Shown one piece after another: positions 1 to 8,646 of a stretch of 64,000 nucleotides of DNA. Below the pieces are notes generated by a model. It searched no databases. It worked only from the letters and a program-made list of their open reading frames with translations, and was not told the origin of the DNA. The position numbers and the translations under genes are program-made. Within the stretch, counting starts at the first letter, position 1. Every line of letters begins with the position of its first letter. Location: the NCBI RefSeq assembly GCF_003991565.1, contig NZ_CP032819.1, positions 3,410,001 through 3,474,000 of the forward strand, given 5' to 3'. Source of the DNA: Butyricimonas faecalis. Lineage in GTDB: Bacteria; Bacteroidota; Bacteroidia; Bacteroidales; Marinifilaceae.

Positions 1-2
1 AG

Positions 3-416
3 ACGCCGGAAAGTGGAAAGATATATTCTATCAACGAGGGAAATTACGTGAATTTCCCCGTGGGTGTGAAAAAATATATCAAGTATTGTCAAGAGAAAGA
101 CGAGTCAACGAACCGTCCGTACACGTCTCGTTATATCGGCTCTTTGGTTGCCGATTTCCACCGGAATATGTTGAAAGGCGGGGTGTTCCTTTACCCGCAA
201 ACCAGTTCTCACCCGACAGGAAAATTGAGATTGTTGTACGAGTGTAACCCGATGGCGTTTATTGCCGAACAGTCCGGAGGGTTGGCTACAGACGGGGAGC
301 AGCGAATTCTGGAGATAAAGCCGGAGGCTCTCCATCAGCGGGTGCCGTTGTACACGGGCTCGAAGAAGATGGTACAGAAGGTACAGGAGTTTCTGACATT
401 CTTCAATAATATCTAG
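3..416 (+). CDS. fbp: Fructose-1,6-bisphosphatase class I, C-terminal part (cut by window start)
   Basis: This is the last ~137 codons of class I FBPase, which hydrolyses fructose-1,6-bisphosphate to fructose-6-phosphate in gluconeogenesis in the cytosol. The frame is open from base 3. The reading begins [15 protein letters not shown], the family signature before the sugar-binding region. It continues with [23 protein letters not shown] and then [20 protein letters not shown], which carries the conserved metal- and substrate-site Glu (LLYECNP). The GTG at 48 is only an internal valine codon, because the family sequence runs through it without a break. The gene is complete at its 3' end and is followed by a 14-bp hairpin and then the acyl-CoA synthetase gene. 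The identification is secure; the start lies outside the window. Confidence 0.95.
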   Translation, partial: TPESGKIYSINEGNYVNFPVGVKKYIKYCQEKDESTNRPYTSRYIGSLVADFHRNMLKGGVFLYPQTSSHPTGKLRLLYECNPMAFIAEQSGGLATDGEQRILEIKPEALHQRVPLYTGSKKMVQKVQEFLTFFNNI

Positions 417-427
417 AAATAAAGAAC

Positions 428-465
428 TTCAAATGGATGATTGTAACAGCGATCATCCATTTGAA
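428..465 (+). terminator. Hairpin after fbp
   Basis: The arms 428-441 and 452-465 are perfect 14-nt inverted repeats around a 10-nt loop. No U-tract follows (ATTAAAG), so it may be a processing or stability hairpin or a weak terminator between fbp and the downstream gene. An AGGAGG lies at 474-479, but 18 nt before the next ATG, too far to be a normal Shine-Dalgarno. Confidence 0.55.
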
Positions 466-497
466 ATTAAAGAGGAGGTTAAAAATAAATCGAATAT

Positions 498-2555
498 ATG
501 ATAGCAAAACAATTAATTGAGCCAAAGAGCATTGTGGTTGTGGGTGGTTCTGATGACGTACACAAACCCGGAGGTGCCGTGTTACGGAATTTGCAAGACG
601 GAAACTTTAAAGGTTCACTTTACGTGGTGAATCCGAAGATGGACGAAGTGCAAGGAATTAAAGCATGTCGCGACGTGAAGGATCTTCCGGAGGTGGATTG
701 TGCCATTTTAGCCATTGCTGCTAAATTCTGCCCGTCAACCGTGGAAGTGCTTGCTAAACAGAAGAACACGAAAGCATTTATTATTCTCTCTGCCGGATTC
801 CATGAAGAGAACGAGGAGGGTGCCAAGTTGGAGCGTCAGATCGTGGAGACGGTGAATTCGGTAGGAGGATCATTGATCGGACCGAACTGTATCGGTGTTT
901 TGACAAATCATTACAGCGGGGTATTCACGAGCCCGATCCCGGAATTGAACCCGCAAGGGGTGGATTTGATTTCCGGTTCCGGTGCAACGGCCTTGTTTAT
1001 TATGGACTCGGGAATGCAAAAAGGGATCAAGTTTAATAGCATGTATTCCGTGGGTAATTCCGCTCAGTTAGGGGTGGAGGAGATTTTGGAATACATGGAC
1101 GAATCGTTTGATCCGAAGACGAGTTCTCGTGTGAAATTATTATACGTGGAGAGTATCGAGAAGCCGGAGAAGTTGTTGAAACACGCGTCTTCTTTGATTC
1201 GTAAGGGATGCCGGATCGCTGCTGTTAAGTCCGGAGGTTCTGCAGCCGGAAGTCGTGCGGCATCTTCTCACACGGGAGCTTTAGCCAGCTCGGATGTTGC
1301 CGTGGAAGCGTTGTTCCGCAAGGCAGGCATCGTGCGTTGTAACGGACGTGACGAGTTGATGACGGTTGCCGGAATTTTCATGCACCCGGAGATGAAAGGT
1401 CGTAATATGGCTGTCGTGACCCACGCTGGAGGGCCTGCCGTTATGTTGACGGACGCTCTTTCTAACGGAGGGATGGATGTTCCGCATATTGAAGGAGAGA
1501 AGGCACAAGAGTTGCTGGCGAAGTTGTTTGCCGGGTCATCTGTGGGTAACCCGATAGACTTTTTGGCAACAGGTACGGCTGAACAGTTAGGATATATCTT
1601 GGATGCTTGTGATCGGGATTTTGATAATATTGACGGGATGGCAGTTATTTTCGGTAGTCCCGGTTTGTTTCCCGTGTTTGATGTGTACAATGTTCTCGAC
1701 GAGAAGATGAAGACCAGCAAGAAACCGATTTTCCCGATTTTCCCTTCTTCCAAGATCGTGAAGGATGAGATTGCGGAGTTCGTGTCTAAAGGTCGTGTTT
1801 ATTTCCCGGACGAGGTGTTGTTTGGAAATGCCTTGTGTAAGATATACAAGACTCCTGCCCCGCAACCGGAGCATTTTGAAATGCCGGATATGGACGTGAA
1901 GAAAATCCGCGAGGTGGTGGATAACGCGCAAAACGGTTATCTGTCTCCAGACGAGATTCACGCGTTGTTGGATGCAGCCGGGGTAGCGAGAGCTAAAGAG
2001 GGCGTGTCTGATAACGAGGAGGAGATTGTTAAGATGGCGAAAGAGATCGGGTTCCCGCTGGTAATGAAAGTTGTCGGGCCGATCCACAAGTCGGATGTAG
2101 GCGGAGTCGTGTTGAACGTGAAGGACGAGGAGACGGTTCGCCGCGAGTTCAAACGGATGATGCAGATCAAGGATACATACGCGATCATGCTTGCCCAACA
2201 GTTGGATGGAACGCAAGTGTTTATCGGTGCTAAACGGGACGATAAGTTTGGTCACATGGTACTTTGCGGGTTGGGTGGTATCTTTATCGAGGTGTTGAAA
2301 GACGTGAAGGCCGGATTGGCTCCGATGTCTAAAGAGGAGGCTCACGGTATGATAAAAGAGTTGAAATCGTACAAGATTATACAGGGTGTTCGCGGACAAG
2401 AACCCGTGAACGAGGATAAATTTGCCGAGGCCGTGATGAGAATCTCCGCTTTGGTGAAGGTAGCCCCGGAAATCTTCGAGATGGATTTGAACCCGTTGTT
2501 GGGAAATAAAGATAACGTGGTGGCTGTAGATGCTCGTATTCGTATTGAAAAATAA
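498..2555 (+). CDS. ADP-forming acyl-CoA (acetyl-CoA) synthetase, fused alpha-beta subunits
   Basis: The 685-aa protein converts acyl-CoA + ADP + Pi into acid + CoA + ATP, a substrate-level phosphorylation step in fermenters, and can also run in reverse. Domain order: CoA-binding Rossmann domain (about 1-130), succinyl-CoA-ligase-like domain (about 150-290) and a C-terminal ATP-grasp domain (about 470-685). The phospho-acceptor histidine is visible in SSHTGALASS at H258. The ATP-grasp part has GFPLVMKVVGPIHKSDVGG and ends EMDLNPLLG, typical of the family. Alpha and beta parts are fused in one chain, as in many Bacteroidetes and Entamoeba enzymes. Which acid it prefers (acetate, propionate, branched chain) cannot be told from sequence. 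A 13-bp hairpin follows the stop. Confidence 0.92.
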   Translation: MIAKQLIEPKSIVVVGGSDDVHKPGGAVLRNLQDGNFKGSLYVVNPKMDEVQGIKACRDVKDLPEVDCAILAIAAKFCPSTVEVLAKQKNTKAFIILSAGFHEENEEGAKLERQIVETVNSVGGSLIGPNCIGVLTNHYSGVFTSPIPELNPQGVDLISGSGATALFIMDSGMQKGIKFNSMYSVGNSAQLGVEEILEYMDESFDPKTSSRVKLLYVESIEKPEKLLKHASSLIRKGCRIAAVKSGGSAAGSRAASSHTGALASSDVAVEALFRKAGIVRCNGRDELMTVAGIFMHPEMKGRNMAVVTHAGGPAVMLTDALSNGGMDVPHIEGEKAQELLAKLFAGSSVGNPIDFLATGTAEQLGYILDACDRDFDNIDGMAVIFGSPGLFPVFDVYNVLDEKMKTSKKPIFPIFPSSKIVKDEIAEFVSKGRVYFPDEVLFGNALCKIYKTPAPQPEHFEMPDMDVKKIREVVDNAQNGYLSPDEIHALLDAAGVARAKEGVSDNEEEIVKMAKEIGFPLVMKVVGPIHKSDVGGVVLNVKDEETVRREFKRMMQIKDTYAIMLAQQLDGTQVFIGAKRDDKFGHMVLCGLGGIFIEVLKDVKAGLAPMSKEEAHGMIKELKSYKIIQGVRGQEPVNEDKFAEAVMRISALVKVAPEIFEMDLNPLLGNKDNVVAVDARIRIEK

Positions 2556-2563
2556 TGTTTAAG

Positions 2564-2595
2564 ATTTCCCGGGAAGGTGTGGCTTCCCGGGAAAT
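2564..2595 (+). terminator. Perfect 13-bp hairpin after the acyl-CoA synthetase
   Basis: Arms 2564-2576 and 2583-2595 are perfect inverted repeats with a 6-nt loop and a CCCGGG core in each arm. Only TTG follows, so it lacks a classic U-tract. It ends 15 nt before the next ATG and so occupies the leader of the membrane-protein gene. Confidence 0.6.
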
Positions 2596-2610
2596 TGTAA
2601 AGTATGTGTG

Positions 2611-3297
2611 ATGAAAAAAAGTGATTTTATTGTTATCGGGTGCGTTATCGTATGCCTGTTGCCTTTCTTCGTGTGTGATTCCGTGTATTCTTTTTATAAA
2701 ACATTTAACGCCGAGCATGGTATGATTATGAGCTTTTTGAAGTTCGCGATCTTATCGACGTTTGGAGAATGTATCGGGTTGAGGATAAGTGCGGGAGTGT
2801 ATAACCGGGAAGGTTTCGGGATTTGGCCTCGTGCTATCGTGTGGGGGATTTTGGGCATGGGTATCAGTATGGCCATGACGATTTTCTCAAGTGGGGTTCC
2901 GGTCTTTTTGAAGACGATGGGGATGGAGAATGCCGTTGCCGTGATGGGCGAGAGTTTGTCGTGGGACAAGGTGTTCGTGGCCTTTTGTATTTCTGTGGCA
3001 CAGAACACGATTTTTGCTCCTGTTTTTATGACATTGCATAAGATCACGGATACACATATATTGACTCATGGCGGAACGTTATCCGGTTTTTTTACCCCGA
3101 TACAGATGGGGGAGATTATGGCCAATTTGAATTGGCGGGTGCAATGGAATTTCGTTTTCAAGAAGACGATTCCATTCTTCTGGTTCCCGGCTCACACGAT
3201 CACGTTCTTGTTGCCGGGTGATATGCGGGTTTTATTTGCCGCCTTGCTGGGGGTTATCCTGGGAGTTTTGTTGGCTATTGCCACGCATAAAAAATAG
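2611..3297 (+). CDS. Conserved integral membrane protein, function unknown
   Basis: A 228-aa hydrophobic protein; I do not recognise a named family. ATG 2611 (MKKSDFIVIG) is preferred over the GTG three bases upstream. Hydrophobic segments are visible near residues 6-23, 37-52, 73-93, 115-130 and 205-225, suggesting four to six membrane helices, with a lysine-rich end (ATHKK). Glycine-rich helices and a polar loop with GGTLSGFF separate the segments. Nothing around it (acyl-CoA synthetase upstream, flavodoxin downstream) fixes a role. GC content and codon use look like the neighbouring genes. Transporter or PMP22-like roles are possible but unsupported. Confidence 0.75.
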   Translation: MKKSDFIVIGCVIVCLLPFFVCDSVYSFYKTFNAEHGMIMSFLKFAILSTFGECIGLRISAGVYNREGFGIWPRAIVWGILGMGISMAMTIFSSGVPVFLKTMGMENAVAVMGESLSWDKVFVAFCISVAQNTIFAPVFMTLHKITDTHILTHGGTLSGFFTPIQMGEIMANLNWRVQWNFVFKKTIPFFWFPAHTITFLLPGDMRVLFAALLGVILGVLLAIATHKK

Positions 3298-3326
3298 ACG
3301 TCTATAACTTTTCGTCTTTCTTACCG

Positions 3327-3371
3327 TATAGTTTATAGTTGATGATAATGGTTTAATCACTATAAACTATA
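3327..3371 (+). terminator. AT-rich 13-bp hairpin with T5 tail, touching the next start codon
   Basis: Arms 3327-3339 and 3359-3371 are perfect 13-nt inverted repeats around a 19-nt loop, followed by TTTTT and then ATG at 3377. It can serve as terminator of the membrane-protein gene. Because the stem ends six bases before the apparent flavodoxin start, it could also sequester that start. Confidence 0.55.
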
Positions 3372-3376
3372 TTTTT

Positions 3377-4026
3377 ATGGATAAGAATAAGACTGAACAA
3401 AAGAGGTCGGGGGCGAAGCAAGAGGAAGTGAAAGAGGATACAACGTTACGTTTGACTGCCGACCTGAAGGGGAACTATTTACTGGATGAGCGGACGAGCG
3501 AGATGAAATGGTTGGGGATTTTTTATTCACCCTCGGGGGAAGTGTTCACCGGGTAGCCAAGATGTTGAAGAAGAAGATCGGGGCGGATCAAGTGGATATG
3601 TTTTGTGTAAGTGATATTCAGGCGGATAAGTTGTTAGACTATAAGAATTTGATATTGGTATGCTCTTCTTTGGGGCGTAGTACGTGGGAAAGGGAACAGA
3701 GGGATCGTTGGGCCAAGTTTTTCCCGAGTATGCGTAAGATTTCGTTGAAAGATCGTTTTGTGGCTCTTGTCGGCTTGGGTGATCACGTGACCTACCCGAA
3801 GAATTTCGTGGATGGAATGGGGTACATGGCGGAATTGGTGACAAAACTTGGCGGAACGCTTGTGGGAAAGACTTCGACAGACGGATACGCGTACGAGGAT
3901 TCTACTGCCGTGATCGATGATCTGTTTGTGGGATTACCTTTGGATGAGGATTTTGAACCGGAGAAGACGGATGCCCGAATAAGCAAATGGTTGGATATGG
4001 TGTTGCCGGAGTTCGAGCGAATTTGA
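3377..4026 (+). pseudogene. Flavodoxin with a -1 frameshift in a G-run
   Basis: The 3' part (frame of 3508-4026) is a clear long-chain flavodoxin, the FMN electron carrier. It has YKNLILVCSSLGRSTWE, the FMN-loop region VALVGLGDHVTYPKNFVDGMG, and the long-chain-type block STDGYAYEDSTAV followed by VGLPLDEDFE. Its N-terminal beta-strand and phosphate-binding loop lie in another frame: ATG 3503 gives MKWLGIFYSPSG and then reaches a stop at 3554-3556. Joining the frames at the G-run 3535-3539 (five G; six would restore the frame) gives MKWLGIFYSPSG-GSVHRVAKMLKKK, a normal flavodoxin start. The first frame is open back to ATG 3377, giving a 42-residue charged N-terminal extension of unknown meaning; ATG 3503 may be the true start. 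It could be a pseudogene, a variable tract or a sequencing error. Confidence 0.8.
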
Positions 4027-4085
4027 TCGTCGGTGACGAGCTGCAAGTTGCGGCGTGAATCATTGGGTCTGTATGGGGACTTACT

Positions 4086-4212
4086 AAATAAGCGGCTGTC
4101 GAATACGTCTTAGCCGGTCTACCCTCTCTAATTTTCCCTTACACAGGGGATGGATGGGTTGTCAAGCGGTGTTTTCTCCTCTTGTGTTCGACAGTCGCTT
4201 ATTTTTATTTTT
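4086..4212 (+). ncRNA. Structured non-coding RNA candidate closed by a 21-bp stem and ended by a U-tract
   Basis: Arms 4086-4106 and 4184-4204 pair over 21 positions, 19 Watson-Crick and two G-U. The two wobbles are valid only if the + strand is transcribed, since the minus strand would have A-C mismatches, so the strand can be assigned. The stem encloses ~77 nt containing a smaller CCC/GGG and ACCC/GGGT hairpin (about 4120-4160) and is followed by ATTTTTATTTTT. A long closing stem, a central bubble and an inner hairpin resemble 6S-type RNAs (Bacteroidales-1/6S family). However, it is shorter than usual 6S RNA and I see no conserved sequence that proves it. The upstream GC-richer stretch 4027-4085 may belong to the same transcript. 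It is not an ORF on either strand. Confidence 0.5.
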
Positions 4213-4245
4213 AAGGCATAAGCGAGGATTTGTTGAAAAAAGAGT

Positions 4246-4253
4246 TACTTTTG
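4246..4253 (+). promoter_or_regulatory. Putative -7 box before the DPP-IV gene
   Basis: TACTTTTG fits the Bacteroidetes -7 consensus TAnnTTTG and lies 73 nt before ATG 4327. The nearest TTTG (4229-4232) gives only a 13-nt spacer, so the -33 element is unclear. Confidence 0.4.
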
Positions 4254-4326
4254 AGGCAAGCGATTTCATGGTTTATTGGTCTTTACCGTGTAATCGTGCT
4301 TATGTAGAACGCAAAATGTATTAAAC

Positions 4327-6618
4327 ATGATGAGAAGTATTGTATGCCTACTACTCTTCTTGATGGGGAGTGGTGTATTTGCACAGAAGGCAAATTTTGA
4401 GGCTTGTGTCAAGTTTTCCGAGAAGAACCTTTCTGATTATGTCCATAGTTTATCGGTTTATCCCTCGTGGATTGGAAATTCTGATTTTTTCTGGTATTAT
4501 TACACGACGAGCGACGGGACGGTGTATTATTTGGTGGATGCCGGGAAAGGTAAGAAGCAGAAATTGTTTTCAACGGAGCGACTTGCAGCGAAATTAGCGG
4601 AGTTGACGGGTAAAACTGAAAATGTGCGGGATTTTAAATTGGGAGGAGTCCGTTTTGAGGGGGATAATCCTTATCGGTTGATATTTTCCAAGTACGGGAA
4701 AGATTTTGAATACGATGTGAAACGCAATGTCTTGAAAGAATATTCACGGGAAAGTAAAGGAAATAGTTTTAGTCACGTTCCTTATTGGCAACGCTGGTCT
4801 CCGGATAGCAACTATATGGTGTATGCTTATAAGCATAACGTGTATCTGCAGGAAAGAGGAGACACGATTTCTTACCAGTTGACGACGGATGGGGAGCGTT
4901 ATTATTCTTATTCTTTTCAACGGGATAAGGATACGGATAAGAGGGAAGGGGCATCAATTACCTGGTCGAGGGATTCCAAGGTGTTCTATGCTTTGCGACA
5001 GGATCGCCGGAATGTGGGAGAGGGATATTTGATTGACCATCTGGCAGAGCCTCGTCCGACGTTGAAGACTTATAAATTCCCTATGCCCGGGGAAAAATAT
5101 GTCTACACGTATGATTTGCATCTGTTTCACGCGGAAAAGAGATCGCATCAGGTGGTTGATATTGCGAAATATCCGGATCAAGAGGTGAAAATAATACTTT
5201 TTGATTTTAATAAATACCCGGAATATATTTATTTTACCCGTAAGAGCCGGACGTGTGACGAAATGGATCTTTGCCGGGTAGATACTCGTACGGGAGAGGT
5301 TTTTGAAATTATTCACGAACGTTGTGAACCGCATTTTACAGAGCAGTTGTTTGAATGCCGAATATTGAATGGAGGGGAGGATATTCTTTGGTGGTCAGAA
5401 CGTTCCGGTTGGGGGCAATATTATCTTTACAACAAGGACGGGCAGTTGAAGAATCCGGTGACGACGGGTGATTTCGTGGCCGGGAGAATCATGGAGATGG
5501 ATACGTTGGGACGTAGTTTCGTGTTTGAGGGGTATGGCCGGGAGAAGGGGATTAATCCGGAGTATCGTCTTTTCTATAAAGTGAATTTTGATGGTTCCGA
5601 TTTGACGTTGTTGACTCCCGGAGACGGGTTTCATTCGATTGATCTGGCCAAGAACGGGAAATATTTGATTGATAATTATTCTCGGGCGGATCAGGAGCCT
5701 ATTGCCGAATTAAGGAACATGAAGGGGAAAAAAATCATGGAATTGGAACGTCCCGATTTGCGTTTGCTGTACGAGACGGGATGGAAGAAGCCGGAACGGA
5801 TAAGAGTGAAAGCGGCAGATGGGATGACGGATCTTTATGGCGTGATGTATCGGCCGTTTGATATGGATACGACACGGAAGTACCCGATTATCGTGAACGT
5901 GTATCCGGGACCGCAAGAGAATTTTGTTCCACAGTCTTTCACGTTGGATGATAATGGAAACGAGTCTTTGGCTCAGTTGGGTTTTATCGTGGTGAATGTC
6001 GGCTTTCGGGGTAGTTGTTTTACCCGGGGACGAAATTATCACTGTTTCGGGTATGGAAATTTGAGGGATTATGCTTTGGCGGATTGCAAGTTCGTGGTCG
6101 AACAGTTGGCTAATCGATATTCTTTTATTGATTTGGATCGGGTGGGGATTTACGGACATTCCGGAGGTGGTTTTATGGCTGCAGCATCTATTCTGACGTA
6201 TCCGGATTTCTATAAAGTTGCGGTTGCCGCATCCGGTAATCATGATAATAATATATATACGAAATGGTGGGGTGAGACTTATCATGGCGTGAAAATGCAC
6301 GAAAAGAGAGTGGGAAAACAGGATAGCGTGGTATATTCGTTTGAATCCAAGATCCCGACAACAATTGAATTAGCCAAGAATTTGAAGGGGAAGTTACTGT
6401 TGATAACCGGAGATATGGATATTAACGTGCATATGGCCCATACAATCCGGTTGGCCAATGCATTGATGCAGGCAAATAAACGCTTTGATTTGATGCTTAT
6501 TCCCGGGGCAGATCACGGCTTGGGTTCTCCATATTATGTGAATCTTATCCGATATTATTTTGTTGAAAATCTTTTAGGACAAAGGCTAAATAGTGCTGAT
6601 ATGGATAAGGTTGACTGA
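4327..6618 (+). CDS. Dipeptidyl peptidase IV family serine peptidase (S9B), secreted
   Basis: The 763-aa enzyme is expected to release X-Pro/X-Ala dipeptides from the N-termini of peptides in the periplasm or at the surface. A signal peptide (MMRSIVCLLLFLMGSGVFAQ) leads into a DPPIV_N beta-propeller (about 80-480) and a C-terminal alpha/beta-hydrolase. The catalytic triad can be read as Ser612 in GIYGHSGGGF, Asp698 in GDMDINVH and His730 in GADHGLGS. Length matches the family. It sits just upstream of an ECF sigma/FecR/SusCD locus, which may import the products, but the 137-bp gap means it need not be in the same operon. Substrate choice is inferred from family only. Confidence 0.93.
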   Translation: MMRSIVCLLLFLMGSGVFAQKANFEACVKFSEKNLSDYVHSLSVYPSWIGNSDFFWYYYTTSDGTVYYLVDAGKGKKQKLFSTERLAAKLAELTGKTENVRDFKLGGVRFEGDNPYRLIFSKYGKDFEYDVKRNVLKEYSRESKGNSFSHVPYWQRWSPDSNYMVYAYKHNVYLQERGDTISYQLTTDGERYYSYSFQRDKDTDKREGASITWSRDSKVFYALRQDRRNVGEGYLIDHLAEPRPTLKTYKFPMPGEKYVYTYDLHLFHAEKRSHQVVDIAKYPDQEVKIILFDFNKYPEYIYFTRKSRTCDEMDLCRVDTRTGEVFEIIHERCEPHFTEQLFECRILNGGEDILWWSERSGWGQYYLYNKDGQLKNPVTTGDFVAGRIMEMDTLGRSFVFEGYGREKGINPEYRLFYKVNFDGSDLTLLTPGDGFHSIDLAKNGKYLIDNYSRADQEPIAELRNMKGKKIMELERPDLRLLYETGWKKPERIRVKAADGMTDLYGVMYRPFDMDTTRKYPIIVNVYPGPQENFVPQSFTLDDNGNESLAQLGFIVVNVGFRGSCFTRGRNYHCFGYGNLRDYALADCKFVVEQLANRYSFIDLDRVGIYGHSGGGFMAAASILTYPDFYKVAVAASGNHDNNIYTKWWGETYHGVKMHEKRVGKQDSVVYSFESKIPTTIELAKNLKGKLLLITGDMDINVHMAHTIRLANALMQANKRFDLMLIPGADHGLGSPYYVNLIRYYFVENLLGQRLNSADMDKVD

Positions 6619-6782
6619 CCATGTTTAAACGATCCTTTTTTGACAACTATTTTCAATAAGAAATTATTTGTAATTCAAAGATAACACTTTTTAGCTTAAC
6701 CTAATTATCAGCATTTAATTTTTTGTACTCACAAGATTTAACGTCTTTCTTGAAAATGCAAAAATCAAAAAAGGATCGTTTA

Positions 6783-7340
6783 ATGACAGAGGAACAATGT
6801 GAGTATATTCGATTTTTGAATGGGGAAGTGCTTATTTTTAAGCACTTTTTTAAAGAGCATTTCTCTAAGTTTTTTGCCTTTACGTCTCGCTTTATTAATG
6901 ATCCGTATGTGCGGGAAGATATAGTACAGGAAACTTTTATTGTTGTTTGGTCTCGGCATTTGAAAATGTTTGATTCTGAAGCATCCTTGCAGGCTTTTAT
7001 TTATCGAACTCTTAGAAACAAGTGTTTAGATTATATTCGTCATGAAAAAATTAAAGAACGTTATTCTAGTGAATTCTCAAAAGAATTGGAAACCAGTGAT
7101 TATTTAATGCAGGCAATCATAGATGAGGAGAGTCGTTTCTTAATTCACAAGGCGATACAATCATTAACCCCTCAGGTGCAGACGGTGATCAAATTGCATT
7201 TAGAAGGCAAGAAGAATAAGGAGATCGCGGAGGAAATGGGGATAAGTGAAACAACGGTGAAATTTCATAAATCGGTTGCTTATAGAGAATTGAATAAGTC
7301 TTTGGGACATTTGTTCTTAATAATTGCCATGTTATTATAG
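6783..7340 (+). CDS. ECF-type RNA polymerase sigma factor (locus 1)
   Basis: A 185-aa sigma-70 family ECF factor that would direct RNA polymerase to the downstream transport genes once released by FecR. Region 2 is seen in DPYVREDIVQETFIVVW and region 4 in the helix-turn-helix NKEIAEEMGISETTVKFHK. Start: ATG 6783 (MTEEQCEYIRFL) matches the usual N-terminus; ATG 6756 would add nine residues, and a TTG at 6723 is less likely. The protein ends in a hydrophobic LFLIIAMLL, common in sigma factors of FecR-type systems. fecR follows 72 bp downstream, and the gap holds an ATCTC/GAGAT hairpin. Its target promoters cannot be read from sequence alone. Confidence 0.93.
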   Translation: MTEEQCEYIRFLNGEVLIFKHFFKEHFSKFFAFTSRFINDPYVREDIVQETFIVVWSRHLKMFDSEASLQAFIYRTLRNKCLDYIRHEKIKERYSSEFSKELETSDYLMQAIIDEESRFLIHKAIQSLTPQVQTVIKLHLEGKKNKEIAEEMGISETTVKFHKSVAYRELNKSLGHLFLIIAMLL

Positions 7341-7412
7341 TTTTTGAAAAAAAGTAAAAAATTTACCTATACTGTTTTTTATCTCGATCGTTATTGGGAA
7401 AACGAGAGATAG

Positions 7413-8576
7413 ATGAAAGAGATAATTCAGTATTTATTTATAGCTAAATTAATCTGTAAAGAACGAATTGCCGGGTTGGATGATTCGGAAAAAAGACAAT
7501 TGGATTCCTGGAGGAGTGAGTCCAAGGAGAAGGAACATGTCTTTTTAAACTTACAAAGAATTTCCACGGAAGAATTAGAAAAACGGTATGATGGGGTGGA
7601 TGTTGATTTGAAATGGAAGAGTTTCAAGAAACGGCAACAACAAAGGAAGAGGAATATAAGAGTGGGAGTAGCAGTTGCGGCAAGTGTTTGTTTATTAATA
7701 ACAAGTGTATTGTGGTTGTGGTTGGGCACTTTAGGAGAGGAGCGAGTTGTACTGGCTGAACAGGGACAACAAAATAATGTTTGCCTTGTGTTGTCGACCG
7801 GAGAAGTGGTAGATATTTCGAACGTGGGACAAGATGAGGTAAAATTGGATAAAGGAACAAAACTTTATGAGGGGAATCGTTTGGAATATGTTCAACCGGA
7901 TTCTTTGCATAAAAAGGAGTTGGAGTTTAACCAGTTGATCATTCCGAAAGGGACATTCTACCATTTGGTTCTTTCGGATGGAACAAAAGTATGGTTAAAT
8001 GCAGATTCAAAGATAAAGTATCCGGTATCTTTTGGTCAAGATAAAAGGGAGGTCAGTTTGCGTGGAGAAGGTTACTTTGAGGTTGCAAAAGATAGTTCCC
8101 GTCCTTTTATCGTGAGTACGGATAAAATGGATGTGAAGGTGCTGGGGACTACCTTTGACGTGAATACGTACGAGGATGAGGGAAAGAGTTTTGTCGTTTT
8201 GGTCGAGGGGCTTGTGGAAGTGTCTGCAGGGAAAGGGGAATCCCGGATCATCACCCCGGGGTATATGGCAGAGGTGAATATGCATGACGTGCAGGCTAAG
8301 ATCCACGTTTCAAAATGTGACACAGAGCATTATATTGCTTGGAAGAGTGGTAATTTCAGTTTTAGGAATGCTTCGTTGACGGAAATTTTGAAACGAGTGT
8401 CCCGGTATTATGATGTAACCGTTATTCGAGAACAAGTATTTGAGGAGGAGTATTATACGGGAGATGTGTCAAGCGATGTATCGTTAGAGTCTTTGCTTGC
8501 CGTGATTGAGTCTTCAACTTCCGTGTCATTTAAAGTAGAACGCAAAATCGTCTATGTACAAAAGAAAAGAGATTAG
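7413..8576 (+). CDS. FecR-family anti-sigma factor (locus 1)
   Basis: A 387-aa inner-membrane regulator that holds the ECF sigma factor inactive until SusC signals. Residues 1-83 are the cytosolic sigma-binding part, one transmembrane helix spans about 84-106 (VGVAVAASVCLLITSVLW), the FecR domain (VILSDGT/VWLNADSKIKYPVSF type) covers about 165-290, and a C-terminal DUF4974 region starts at LTEILKRVSRYYDV, about 315-385. Start ATG 7413 gives the usual MKEIIQYLF N-terminus. The TAG stop lies inside a 12-bp hairpin that separates the gene from susC. Family and topology are secure; which sigma it binds is inferred from adjacency. Confidence 0.93.
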   Translation: MKEIIQYLFIAKLICKERIAGLDDSEKRQLDSWRSESKEKEHVFLNLQRISTEELEKRYDGVDVDLKWKSFKKRQQQRKRNIRVGVAVAASVCLLITSVLWLWLGTLGEERVVLAEQGQQNNVCLVLSTGEVVDISNVGQDEVKLDKGTKLYEGNRLEYVQPDSLHKKELEFNQLIIPKGTFYHLVLSDGTKVWLNADSKIKYPVSFGQDKREVSLRGEGYFEVAKDSSRPFIVSTDKMDVKVLGTTFDVNTYEDEGKSFVVLVEGLVEVSAGKGESRIITPGYMAEVNMHDVQAKIHVSKCDTEHYIAWKSGNFSFRNASLTEILKRVSRYYDVTVIREQVFEEEYYTGDVSSDVSLESLLAVIESSTSVSFKVERKIVYVQKKRD

Positions 8577-8602
8577 GCTAATTGGTCTTTCCTAATCTCT
8601 TT
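8566..8602 (+). promoter_or_regulatory. Hairpin overlapping the fecR stop, before susC (locus 1)
   Basis: Arms 8566-8577 and 8591-8602 are perfect 12-nt inverted repeats around a 13-nt loop that contains ATTGG. It stands 45 nt before the susC start, at the same junction as the related RNA elements at 39098 and 58676, but its stem sequence is not clearly homologous to theirs. It may be an attenuator between regulatory and structural genes. Confidence 0.5.
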
Positions 8603-8646
8603 AACGCAAAATGTTATATAGACATAACACACAAATATAGGTAAAA

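Noticed and set aside
474-479. AGGAGG as ribosome-binding site for the acyl-CoA synthetase
   Set aside because: 18 nt from the ATG, beyond usable spacing, and Bacteroidetes use such sites little.
4086-4207. TTCGACAG inside the hairpin, similar to the tmRNA 5' motif
   Set aside because: No tRNA-like ends, no tag reading frame and no CCA; the octamer is part of the closing stem.
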